A DNA stretch of 64,000 nucleotides from contig JAIWNI010000040.1 in assembly GCA_025331435.1 (NCBI GenBank), positions 1 through 64,000 of the forward strand. The letters are read 5' to 3'. The stretch is from Choanephora cucurbitarum. Lineage: Eukaryota; Mucoromycota; Mucoromycetes; Mucorales; Choanephoraceae. Positions 46,229-55,725 of the stretch are shown here, in pieces (the first letter of the stretch is position 1; each line of letters begins with the position of its first letter). The translations under genes and the position numbers were made by a program. Below the pieces are notes generated by a model that worked only from the letters and a program-made list of their open reading frames with translations, was not told where the DNA came from and made no database searches.

Positions 46229-47383
46229 TTTTGGAGAGAGATCCGTGGACCCATTGAAATCTTCCTATTTAGTCTCATTACCTCAACCTTTTATTTATTG
46301 GCAACCTACTGGTTTTCTCATTTATACATCAAATTATCTTACCATCGCACACCGTTATATCGAATAATTATGTCCCCCTTTGAAGGATTTAGCCCCAATC
46401 AAAGCAACTCAAGTGAAAGAAAGCATAAGATGAACTTGGCAGTTAGTACTGTGATGAGCAAGTTCATGGCCAGACCTGAACAATTTTCTGGTAATCAATT
46501 CGGACGAAAATGTAATCCTCGTGGTTGGCTCAAGGCGGTCGAACGTCTACATAAAGGCTTAGATTTAACGGACGAAGAACTCCTACTCATTGCTTCATCA
46601 TATCTCACAGGACCAGCCAGTAACTGGTGGAATGCTATGGAAAGAGAAATACATACTTGGGACGAATTCGTCAAGAAATTCATGGAACAGTTCGCTAGTG
46701 GTGAACAAGTGGATGAATGGTGGGATGAACTAGAAAGTCTTAAACAGTCCAAGTCTGAAACCATAGACGATATCAAGTTCAAGATACTCGAATTGTCCGA
46801 TTTACTTAATATTACTTCAGAAACCACTCGTGCGCGCTACTTTATGAAGTCTATTAAAGGATCTATCGCTCAACGAATCGCAGACATTGGAGTCGATACT
46901 AAGAACTGGGATCAAGTGACCTCAGCAGCCAAAAGAGTAGAAGTCAACGCTCACAAGTACGGTTCAGCAATTGAACCTGTTCAAAATCATACGAACGTTC
47001 ATTCCATCCCTGATACAACTAGATCAGATCTAAGCGAAATGGGTAGCATGTTCAGCCATGATACTTTGTCAACTCAAATGCGAGAGCTTTGTCAAGGCAT
47101 CAATGACCTTAAGCTTTGTGTTAACACTCAGATAAACAGCCTTAGAACTAATCAAGATCATCCACGTAATAATAACCGTCCTACCTTCCCCTCCGCTTTT
47201 CCTCCTGCTAATCTAGGGAATGGCGAGAAGCGTTATAATACTCCCAAGTGTTACAATTGCGGCGAACTCGGTCATATATCAAGATACTGTCAAAATCCGC
47301 CACAACCAAACGACGCTAGACTACAAACCATTCCATCTGCTAGCCATGAACAGTCGGGAAAAGAGATGGGGCGCCAACAATAA
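46061..47383 (+). CDS. Gag-like protein of the Ty3/Gypsy element
   Basis: An open frame of 440 codons. The C-terminal zinc knuckle CYNCGELGHISRYC (CX2CX4HX4C, about residues 406–419) binds RNA. The middle (about 145–300) resembles retrotransposon Gag capsid domains (FSGNQFGRKCNPRGWLKAVE, LLIASSYLTGPASNWW, WDEFVKKFMEQF). The first 56 codons lie in the LTR, and residues 1–100 hold two hydrophobic segments, so a downstream Met (46373 or 46433) may be the real start. The end overlaps the pol frame by about 34 nt with a slippery heptamer GGGAAAA at 47356–47362. Confidence 0.85.
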   Translation: MTILGREGLAEVINTVLFSTLCLGFVIYSCQILLPLNSATFYQTDKYPHKPISDFSFWREIRGPIEIFLFSLITSTFYLLATYWFSHLYIKLSYHRTPLYRIIMSPFEGFSPNQSNSSERKHKMNLAVSTVMSKFMARPEQFSGNQFGRKCNPRGWLKAVERLHKGLDLTDEELLLIASSYLTGPASNWWNAMEREIHTWDEFVKKFMEQFASGEQVDEWWDELESLKQSKSETIDDIKFKILELSDLLNITSETTRARYFMKSIKGSIAQRIADIGVDTKNWDQVTSAAKRVEVNAHKYGSAIEPVQNHTNVHSIPDTTRSDLSEMGSMFSHDTLSTQMRELCQGINDLKLCVNTQINSLRTNQDHPRNNNRPTFPSAFPPANLGNGEKRYNTPKCYNCGELGHISRYCQNPPQPNDARLQTIPSASHEQSGKEMGRQQ

Positions 47384-50346
47384 GTCAGTCCGACGTTGAC
47401 GTCCCTAAAAAGGACAACCCACCTAAAGGACAAGAAAACATAAAAAATACAGTAAATTATTTTGTAGAGACTACTGGGACTCAAGTCAATGCCGTGGAGG
47501 TACACAATACAGGCAAAAGAAATAGGCGTGATAACTCGGAGACTACCCAAGAAGGATTGAATCAAGGTACCGCTAAGAGGCCTACCCGACATAACGTAGC
47601 ACCTCCAATCTTTGTACCAAACCAAGGAAGTTCCACAATGCCGTTATTGAATGCTCAAGGACTACCTATAGTTCAAGCCAATCCAGGTAATCCAGCTGTC
47701 GTCTATCAACCTCAAGTAGTTACCCAACCAATGCAATCAGTAATACAAAACCCAACTCAACCGGCTAAACCTAAGCGATTGAGAGCGCCACCACGTAAAC
47801 TGCCTGTACCTAAGAGGGAGATTGATACTTGGGAACGACTAGATAGTGTAAGCGCACCAATCTCCTTCAAAGACTGGATTGTAAACGACAAGAACGCACG
47901 AAAACAACTGAAAGATGGACTTCGCTATCTTGATGCTCGAAGACCGGTTAAAAGAAAAGGGAAAGAAAGGGAGAACATTCAATTGAATCCAACTAGTCAA
48001 GTACACCATGTAGAGGCTGGCGACAGTGACACTGATGACTACTCGTCAACTGAATCATCTATCACTAGCACTATGGACGACTATTCATCGTTGACCTATG
48101 ACAGTGATGAAGATACCATTTATGACTACCCCTACAAGCGAGAGACTCTGTTACACTCATCACCTCTGTCCGTTATGGGGACTATATATGACAGACCTGT
48201 CCGCATAGTGATAGATAGTGGTAGCGCTATTAGCGTGATTAGTAAATCCATCGCCGACTCTATAGGTTTGAACGGTATAGGAGAACAGATACCTTTTACA
48301 ACGCTGGACACTACCAAGAAGGAACAAAGACGAGCAGCTTCGAACGGGGATTGTGAGGTCACTGTGGCCGTTCCTATACGTGTAGGAGGTAAACTGCGCA
48401 TGGAGCACATGGTAATTAAGGACGACTCTCACAAGGTGAAGAACAAACCGGTTATTCTCTTGGGTATGACTTGGCTGCGTCAATACGATATCAAGATCCA
48501 CTCTAAGGAAGCTCTGATTGAAATTCCAGTCAAGAACGGTGCATCGTCGGTATTGATCCAAGGTTTTACTACTGATAATTCAACCACCCAAGGGATCAGC
48601 GAAGTCTACACTGTTTCGGTACAAATACCAACTCAAGACAACATCCATAGCGATAAAGCAGAAGATCGTACTAATCCGATGAATTATTACGTGGAAGTGG
48701 TAAAATTGGAAGACTGGATAGAAGCACCCAGCGACAAAGAGCAGAGGGTAGAAGTATATTATAGCCATAACTCCCTTCCTATCACCACACCCCAGAAGGA
48801 CGATCAAGCCCACACTTTTACCGCTGTTCAAAGAACAGTCCATCTTGAAACCGATATAGTACCTGATCCACTCCGAACGTACATAGAAGAGGCCTTACCT
48901 AGTGACCATGATGACGAAGCAGTAGAAAAGACGGCCGATGAAAAGTTTGAAGACAAACTGCAAGACTTACCACAGGAGATCGCGGATCTACTACGTTCTA
49001 GGAAACTCATCTTCTCAGAATTTGGAGGTCTTGGGTGCATTAAGGATTGCGAACATAAGATCATCCTGAAGCCGAATGCAGTACCTGTGCGAAGTCGACC
49101 GTATAAGTTAAGCTGGGAGGAAGATGAATACCTGCGTAGCGAACTAGACAACCTGCTGAAGATGGGCGTTATAAGAGAATCGCGAGGCGAGTGGTGTAGT
49201 CCATTGTTTTTTATCAAGAAGAAGGGCAATGCTGGATTGCGAATGGTTTATGACCTACGACAACTAAATCAGCGAACTGTGAGGGAAGATTTTCCCATAC
49301 CCCGTATTCAAGACCTTTTAGACGGTTTTCATGGAGCTAAATACTTCACCATTGTAGATGCCTGTTCCGGATTCACCCAAATTAAGATGGCAGAGGAGTC
49401 AATCCCATACACCGGCGTAATCACCAAATACGGATGCTACGAAATGTTGAGGATGCCGTTTGGTGTAGCAGGTGGGCCACACACATACCAGCGCCAGATG
49501 ATGAAGATGTTGGGGAGGTACCTTGGAATCTGTTTCCAAATATTCATCGACGATGTATGCGTGTTCAGTAAGACGATAGAAGAGCACATTGATCACCTCA
49601 AGCTCCTGTTCGACATCTGTGAAGAGTATAATTTGAAGTTAAAATTTGCCAAGTGTGAATTTGCAAAACCTTCTATTACCTACCTGGGGCATCAGATTGA
49701 CTGTGATGGGGTCAGACCAACGAGACAAAACGTCCAGAAGCTCCTTGACATGCCTATACCGAAGGACACTAGTGGGGTGAAGTCGTTTCTCGCTACCGCC
49801 AACTTTTACCGAAGAGCCTTGTGTAATGTAGCTTCAGTAGGCTTACCTTTAACCGCACTACTCAAGAAGGGTGTTCGTTTTTCGTGGGGTGTCGAGCAAC
49901 AAGACGCTTTCGATAAGATTAAACAAATGCTAACCGAGGCTCCTCTGCTGGCTTATCCAGATCGCAATCAGGTGCAGATCCTCACTACAGACGCATCTAG
50001 TAAGGGACTCGGCGCTATATTATCCCAAAGCCCAGATGGATCTCCTGAAGGGGAAACCGTTATCGCCTATGCATCTAGGACCTTGAGAGGGGCGGAGACA
50101 AGATACTCGGCTACGCATCTGGAGGCCTTTGCCTTGGTTTGGAGCGTGAACTACTTTCGGGAGTACCTGTCTGGACGTAAATGGATTGCGAATGTAGACC
50201 ACTCAGCATTAACCTTCATTTTTAAGAATCCTAATCCATCACCTAAGATAAATCGGTGGGCCGCCGCTTTAATAGGCTACGACTTTGAACTAAGACACTG
50301 TAAAGGGGAGACTAATCCAGCTGACAGTCTTAGTCGTCTCATCTAG
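47350..50346 (+). CDS. Pol: aspartic protease, reverse transcriptase, RNase H
   Basis: The frame is open from 47350 and lies at -1 relative to Gag. No ATG is needed if it is made as a Gag–Pol fusion by frameshifting. The protease motif VIDSGSAISVIS lies near 48210. RT motifs follow: LRMVYDLRQLNQRT, YFTIVDACSGFTQI, FGVAGGPHTYQRQM and the catalytic FIDDVCVFS near 49545. RNase H begins at TTDASSKGLGAIL near 49985, and the frame ends in the GETNPADSLSRL motif typical of Ty3/Gypsy RNase H ends. It copies the element RNA into DNA and removes the RNA strand. The frame appears intact. Integrase is not included and follows after four in-frame stops. Confidence 0.93.
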   Translation, partial: TVGKRDGAPTISQSDVDVPKKDNPPKGQENIKNTVNYFVETTGTQVNAVEVHNTGKRNRRDNSETTQEGLNQGTAKRPTRHNVAPPIFVPNQGSSTMPLLNAQGLPIVQANPGNPAVVYQPQVVTQPMQSVIQNPTQPAKPKRLRAPPRKLPVPKREIDTWERLDSVSAPISFKDWIVNDKNARKQLKDGLRYLDARRPVKRKGKERENIQLNPTSQVHHVEAGDSDTDDYSSTESSITSTMDDYSSLTYDSDEDTIYDYPYKRETLLHSSPLSVMGTIYDRPVRIVIDSGSAISVISKSIADSIGLNGIGEQIPFTTLDTTKKEQRRAASNGDCEVTVAVPIRVGGKLRMEHMVIKDDSHKVKNKPVILLGMTWLRQYDIKIHSKEALIEIPVKNGASSVLIQGFTTDNSTTQGISEVYTVSVQIPTQDNIHSDKAEDRTNPMNYYVEVVKLEDWIEAPSDKEQRVEVYYSHNSLPITTPQKDDQAHTFTAVQRTVHLETDIVPDPLRTYIEEALPSDHDDEAVEKTADEKFEDKLQDLPQEIADLLRSRKLIFSEFGGLGCIKDCEHKIILKPNAVPVRSRPYKLSWEEDEYLRSELDNLLKMGVIRESRGEWCSPLFFIKKKGNAGLRMVYDLRQLNQRTVREDFPIPRIQDLLDGFHGAKYFTIVDACSGFTQIKMAEESIPYTGVITKYGCYEMLRMPFGVAGGPHTYQRQMMKMLGRYLGICFQIFIDDVCVFSKTIEEHIDHLKLLFDICEEYNLKLKFAKCEFAKPSITYLGHQIDCDGVRPTRQNVQKLLDMPIPKDTSGVKSFLATANFYRRALCNVASVGLPLTALLKKGVRFSWGVEQQDAFDKIKQMLTEAPLLAYPDRNQVQILTTDASSKGLGAILSQSPDGSPEGETVIAYASRTLRGAETRYSATHLEAFALVWSVNYFREYLSGRKWIANVDHSALTFIFKNPNPSPKINRWAAALIGYDFELRHCKGETNPADSLSRLI

Positions 50347-50448
50347 AAAAAACCAAGAAAACAGTAGAAAAGGACAAAACCACAAAAACAATAGAAAACT
50401 AATAAACACCAAAAATATTTATTTGATACTTCCTCCCAATAACTCGAC

Positions 50449-51786
50449 ATGGAATACCCCACTTATATTGCGCTCTTCAACTATATTACTCGACGAACTT
50501 ACCCCATTAATTGTACTGAATCCATCAAGGCCAGCATTCGCAAGAAATCCAAGAAATTTATAGCCGAACGAGGCAAACTATACGAAAAGGTGTTAGGTGA
50601 AGACGGTCAAAACTATTTAGGACGTGAACTACTCCATGAAGGAACCATAGAGCCAGCCATTATCAGAATACATTCCGAAGGACATTTTGGAGTGAACAAT
50701 ACATGGAAGAAGGCCCACCTAAAGTACGTTGGCAAGAAAATCTATGAAAGGGTAGTTGAGACAGTTAAGACCTGCACTACTTGCCAAGCAAGACAAAAAA
50801 TACCTCACCTAAAAACGACACCTGGTTTCCTAATCCCTACTCCTTCTCGGCCCTTCTATATGGTTGGTACTGACTGCGTTGGACCTTTAGAGGAAACACC
50901 CGATGGAAACAAGTATATCATGGTAGCGAGCTGTTATCTCACTCGTTGGCCCATTGCTATTGCTGTCCCCGACATTACTGCTGAAACCACTGAAAGGTTC
51001 CTTATGGACCACATCATCTCTATATACGGAGTACCTTCGTTTCTCGTAACCGATCGTGGAAGTAATTACATGGCTGAATATTTGCAAGCGTTCCTTAAGA
51101 AAATTGAATGTACGCACAGGAAGACTACTAGTAGGAGACCCAACTCCAATGGCCACGTTGAGCGATTAAACCAGACCTTAGTGCAAACAATAGCGAAGTT
51201 AAGACGGGACGAAGGAAATAAACCCTGGGACCAATACCTTACCTCTGCTCTCATGTGTATCCGAACAATGACAAATGAAGCGACTGGTTATACTCCAAGC
51301 CGGCTCCTCTATGGATACGAAATGCGTACTCCGTCCACTTGGGTACCGCCTAAGTATGATTATGTTGTGGGTGAAGTACAGGATGAAATAGCGCGAAGGG
51401 CAATAGAAATAGAAACCTGGATACAAGAAACAAGACAGGAAGCAAAGTTGAAGGCTGAAGCGAAGAAAAGGGCAAGAAAACAATTGTACGACCGTTCTGT
51501 GGTGCCTCGTGAGCCTTTTAAAGTAAATGATAAGGTGTTGATGAAGGATCATTATCCTAAGGATAAATTCGCTGACTACTACATTGGTCCGCTCACTGTT
51601 GTCAAGCATAATGCAGCCACCAATACATATCATTTAGTTGGTCCAAACTATAGAAGAGTAGAACACGCTGTACACGGTGACATCTTGCTACCATTTCATG
51701 AAAGTAAGAGAATGATCCCAGACGTAATAGTAACGCGAGCTATGAACCAGTTTCAGAGTTGGCTTAGCAAACAACGACAAGATTAG
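50449..51786 (+). CDS. Integrase, encoded as a separate ORF
   Basis: A 445-codon frame with its own ATG. The zinc-binding HHCC domain reads HSEGH … CTTCQ (about residues 69–112). The catalytic DDE core has Asp in TDCVGPL, Asp in LVTDRGSNYMAEY and Glu in NGHVERLNQTL. A C-terminal basic domain follows, with LYDRSVV and VNDKVLMKD (GPY/F-like). I see no chromodomain. It inserts the cDNA into the genome. In most Ty3/Gypsy elements integrase is part of Pol. Here it lies in the same frame as pol but beyond stops at 50344, 50365, 50392 and 50440. Confidence 0.92.
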   Translation: MEYPTYIALFNYITRRTYPINCTESIKASIRKKSKKFIAERGKLYEKVLGEDGQNYLGRELLHEGTIEPAIIRIHSEGHFGVNNTWKKAHLKYVGKKIYERVVETVKTCTTCQARQKIPHLKTTPGFLIPTPSRPFYMVGTDCVGPLEETPDGNKYIMVASCYLTRWPIAIAVPDITAETTERFLMDHIISIYGVPSFLVTDRGSNYMAEYLQAFLKKIECTHRKTTSRRPNSNGHVERLNQTLVQTIAKLRRDEGNKPWDQYLTSALMCIRTMTNEATGYTPSRLLYGYEMRTPSTWVPPKYDYVVGEVQDEIARRAIEIETWIQETRQEAKLKAEAKKRARKQLYDRSVVPREPFKVNDKVLMKDHYPKDKFADYYIGPLTVVKHNAATNTYHLVGPNYRRVEHAVHGDILLPFHESKRMIPDVIVTRAMNQFQSWLSKQRQD

Positions 51787-51822
51787 AAAAAGAAACCTTT
51801 CTGTAGCCTGAGAGGGGTGGTA

Positions 51823-52614
51823 TGAAATATAATGAAGTCAAGATATCGGCTAGGCGAAAGTTTTCTTTTGTCCGGTAGAGTTCCGGTAGCGGTGCGATTC
51901 GGACCAACATCTACGTCACTTTATCCCAAAAACTGGAACCCTAAAGACCTGCCTAGACCCTTTTATTCTTTTTGTTCTCTTGGTTCTGATCTGTACTACC
52001 CTTTTGAGTTCACTTACATTCCAGATAGTTACTTTTCTCTTTTGTTGTCTACTTCCGCTCCGCTGGCTCATTTAAGCTTTTACTATTGCTTTGATTCACT
52101 CCTCATTACTACTTTAGATTTAATTCCCTTTATTTATCATTACTTACAGAATTGCCATTAACATTTCATCCACTCTGCTCATTTTAGACCAAATTATCGT
52201 TGAATCCGTACCATGCAATTCTTTAGAACAATTCTTCATTCCATTTCTGACCTTTCCTAGACCGAATCATTTTGGACCATCATTACTTAGAAGAATAGAA
52301 ATTCTTTAGCAATAGTATAAATAGTAGATATTTGTTATAATAAAATCGAGGTCGTTTTTCTTTATCTTAAACTGGGAGTGATAATTTGATTACTTGGGAG
52401 ACATTATCTTCTGTGATATTACGAATTCTGTTTTCTGTTACCAGGTATGACTATACTAGGAAGAGAAGGATTGGCAGAGGTTATTAACACTGTCCTTTTC
52501 TCCACCTTATGTCTAGGCTTTGTTATATACTCTTGTCAAATCCTTTTACCCCTCAATTCCGCTACCTTTTATCAAACCGATAAATACCCTCACAAGCCTA
52601 TCTCAGACTTTTCA
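51823..52614 (+). repeat. 3' LTR of the Ty3/Gypsy element
   Basis: A copy of the 5' LTR at an offset of 6,386 bp, ending …ACTTTTCA. After it the sequence changes to CGGAATTGAA, unlike the left flank of the element. Confidence 0.93.
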
Positions 52615-53419
52615 CGGAATTGAAATTTTAAAAACAACAAGTATCGTAAAATTTAAAAGTCAGCTACCGGAATTTTGGTATTGCGGACCGAAAAGTGCCG
52701 GACAACTCTCTCATGCACTCTTTATTTTTAGCATATAGCTTTAATTATAAGTTGCCAAGAGCAGAGTGAGCTAGATGTCTACATAATGTTATAGTGCATT
52801 GCAGCTACAATAGCACCAAATCTTTAGCTATAACCAAGATCAGAAAAGAAGAATTAAAGCACATTTTTTTGCCTATCATTGTCAAAGAGACATACTTAAA
52901 GTTCAAGTTGATATCTATCTTCATGCGCATCTTATTTGTATTGATTGGAGAATAACAAAGTTATTGTTTAGCAAGATCAAGTAAAAAAGCACTATTAAGA
53001 GATTTTATCTCTTTATTTATTCGTGTATAAAAGAAGTTATGACTTGATCAATTTCCTAATATCATCAGCAAGTATCTTTTTTTTAGGTACTCTTTTGTAA
53101 GTTTTTGATAAGGTCAGCCCAGCATTCGTTTGCTTTAAAACAATTAATAGCAGCAAAAAATAATAATAATTGTATCAGCTTTGATTTCGTTTGATTGTAG
53201 AAAAAGAAGACAACAAAATGGCTTTGCGATTCTTTCAGTGTCATTATAAAAGTGGTTCCTGAAAGTAACTGAATCCGAATAGCAGCCTTTTTGTTTCTTA
53301 TCCTCACATTGTTGGAACAAATTAAATCAAATCTTTTTTTTGTTAGTGAAATAAATTGATGCTGATGCTTTTATCATTGTTTGTTGTCTAAAATAATGTT
53401 TTATTGTTGCTTCTATTGA
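52615..53419. other. Intergenic, with an inverted repeat next to the 3' LTR
   Basis: An 8-bp inverted repeat (AAATTTTA / TAAAATTT, loop about 15 nt) lies at about 52624–52656. It is followed by a segment bounded by CCGG at both ends (about 52667–52702) with a GGTATTGCGGACCG core, unlike the AT-rich surroundings. This may be the edge of another repeat. No gene is supported in the remainder. The 3' flank of the E2 gene is at the right. Confidence 0.3.
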
Positions 53420-55050
53420 CTAACGAAGCTCGCTTGCCAACAAAGCAGGGTTCTCAATTAACTTCTTCCAGTGATTTCCAAAACGAGCAATAGTGGCTCC
53501 ATCAATGATTCTATGATCGGCAGACCAACTAACTGGCATGATTTGTCGAGGGACCACATTATCCTGTTCATCAAACCGAGGTAGCTTTTGCATTCTTCCA
53601 AGGGCTACAATGGCCATTTCAGAAGAAATAATGACTGGATTGGCATACGATCCGCCAATTGTTCCAATGTTAGAGAGAGTTATAGTTGCACCCTTCAAAT
53701 CAGCTAATGGAATGGCGCTTGCTTTACCCAGTTCAGACAAACGGTGAATCTCTGCTGCAATCTCGAAGATAGTCTTGTCTTGCACATTTTTCACGTTTGG
53801 AACAATCAAGCCTTGTGGTGTATCCATCGCAATACCAATGTTGTGTGAATCTATGTAGTCAATTTTGATTGAGTTGACATCAGAAAGGTCACCTGAGAGC
53901 TTAGCATTCATGATAGGATAGTGGCTCAATGCAATCGAGAGACATTTGACGAAGATAGGCAAGTATGTCATCTTCTTGAAGGAATAAAGATCAGGGTGGT
54001 TGGCAATATGCTGGTTAAGCGCAGCGCGGTATTTGGTGGTAGAATCAAGCTCGATTTCGTCCTTGTAGCCCAACTGTGGAATGTCTAAAGATCGAGTCAT
54101 GGATTTGAACATTGCCTTCTGAATACTTGTGAGAGTCTTGGTGCTGCTTGATATACTCTCTGAAGGCTTTTCAGTAACAGGGGCTTTAGGAAAAGTAAAG
54201 AAAACGATGTGAGCTGTTAGTGCTGGAATATGCAAACTTTTGTAGCATGTGCGTACCTGATTGTGTAACTGGATGTGCTCCTGATTGATAGGACAGGATA
54301 TCTTCTTTAAGAATTCTCCCTTCTTTACCTGTACCTTTGACAGCAGAGATGTCTATTCCCTTTTCCTTTGCTAGTTTTCTAACAGCTGGAGTAGCAAGCA
54401 CAGATTCATTCTTTTGATCTATGTATGAAAATTGAGATACTCCAGCTTGTTTTTGTGCCTTAGGCTGTACGCTTGCTTCTTCAGATCCACGGTTAGTTGA
54501 GTTTTCAGTAACTACAGCATCTTGACCTTCATCATCTTCTGTCTCAATGTCTACTAAAGGCGATCCAACTTTGGCAATGTCATTGAGTCCATAGTGTAAC
54601 TTCAAAATTTTGCCTGTAAAACGCGAAGAGATCTCTACTGATGCTTTATCCGATTGAACCTCACAAATTTTATCAAACTCGTTAACAGAAGATCCAGGCT
54701 CAACAAACCTAGACATTATATTTTCATAGTGTGAGATATGGCTAGAGACTGAAAGAGAAAGTAGGCTATGACAACCACGAATAATACATACCATTGAATA
54801 ACTTCACACTCGGTAATACCTTCACCAATATCTGCCAGCAAAAATGGTTTTACTGCCTGTAGACCAAAAGAAGAATGGAAGTTACGGCCGCCAAGCAATT
54901 GGTAATGATACTTTGGCTATATCCATCGAAAAAAAAAGTTAAAACAAAATATAGCCAAAAAAAAAAAGAAAAAAGAAATACCGTGAGAAATGTTCGTCTC
55001 AGGGGAGTTGATGCGAAAGAAGAAATCTTTCTAAATGATCTAGAATACAT
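53420..55050 (-). CDS. DBT: Branched-chain 2-oxo acid dehydrogenase E2 (dihydrolipoyl transacylase), mitochondrial
   Basis: Exons are 54982–55050, 54792–54910, 54257–54708 and 53420–54183, about 467 residues. An N-terminal presequence rich in Arg and Ser ([20 protein letters not shown]) suits mitochondrial import. The lipoyl domain starts [18 protein letters not shown] and has the lipoylated Lys in [14 protein letters not shown]. The peripheral-subunit-binding domain reads [17 protein letters not shown]…[11 protein letters not shown]. The catalytic acyltransferase domain ends with [12 protein letters not shown], containing the active-site HxxxDG. The ADIGEGI and [11 protein letters not shown] forms point to the branched-chain complex rather than pyruvate or 2-oxoglutarate E2. 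It transfers acyl groups from leucine, isoleucine and valine breakdown to CoA. All key residues are intact. Confidence 0.92.
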
Positions 55051-55725
55051 GGTAGGCAGGAGAGGTACAATGATTGGGTTATCTTCTGCAACAATTTGCG
55101 TTTTCAAACAAAGAAGAAAAGAAAAGCAAAGTAAAGATGTGTGGGATTAAAATCAAATATTCGTGTTATAGCCGTGGGAAACTTGCTCGGAGGAACTTCA
55201 TCTTTATGCGAACATTTAGGGTTACATTAATAGTGTGTGCAATCCATTGTTTCTACAGCAAACACGACAGCTGCTTCAATGTTTATTGTCTTGGAGAACA
55301 GAACATACAGTTGATCTGAGCAAGAGAAAAGAGCAATGCGCTTATTAAAACAAACACTCTATATTAATTTCAATAGGACGTTCTTATTAGCTTATGATGT
55401 TGATAAGCAAAGGTAATCAACATCAAAGCATAGCAAAGTCGAAAAACGAAATATTGCTATAGTTTAGCAAGCCTAAAAAGTTCTTTATAATGCTTATTAG
55501 AGTACTTGGTATGTAAGTTGTTTATCGTTTTTCGTTGAGTGGCCATATACTGATTGCAGAACAGACTAGTGACTCTCATATGGCTTTCATACTTGCTTTT
55601 TCCTCCTTTTTGTCAGAAAAGGAAATCTGAATCGTCCTTTCAAAAACGATAGCGTGCTTTGGCCAATAGAAAAGGATGGAGTTGCTGTAAGCATGATTTT
55701 CGCTCTTTATTGTCATTTACCCTAA
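55051..55725. promoter_or_regulatory. Intergenic between divergent E2 and orphan genes
   Basis: About 675 bp without supported coding sequence, between two divergent starts. It presumably contains both promoters. No defined element was recognised. Confidence 0.3.

Larger units (their letters stand above)
45437..52614 (+). mobile_element. Complete young Ty3/Gypsy LTR retrotransposon
   Basis: The element is 7,178 bp with 792-bp LTRs ending in TG…CA. The only difference I found between the LTRs is one A/G at about 46035 versus 52421, so it inserted recently. A primer-binding-site candidate starting TGGAGAGAG lies 3–4 nt inside the 5' LTR (about 46232), and a purine tract (AGAGGGGTGG, 51811–51820) precedes the 3' LTR. 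Order is Gag, protease–RT–RNase H, integrase, as in Metaviridae. No target-site duplication is visible: the left flank ends TATTT and the right flank starts CGGAA. Confidence 0.95.

Noticed and set aside
50365..50448. An intron joining pol to integrase
   Set aside because: No convincing GT donor before the first stop that would pair with an AG and keep frame.
54875..55319. Plus-strand frames over the 5' end of the E2 gene
   Set aside because: Antisense to the mitochondrial presequence exon and its first intron. No domain.
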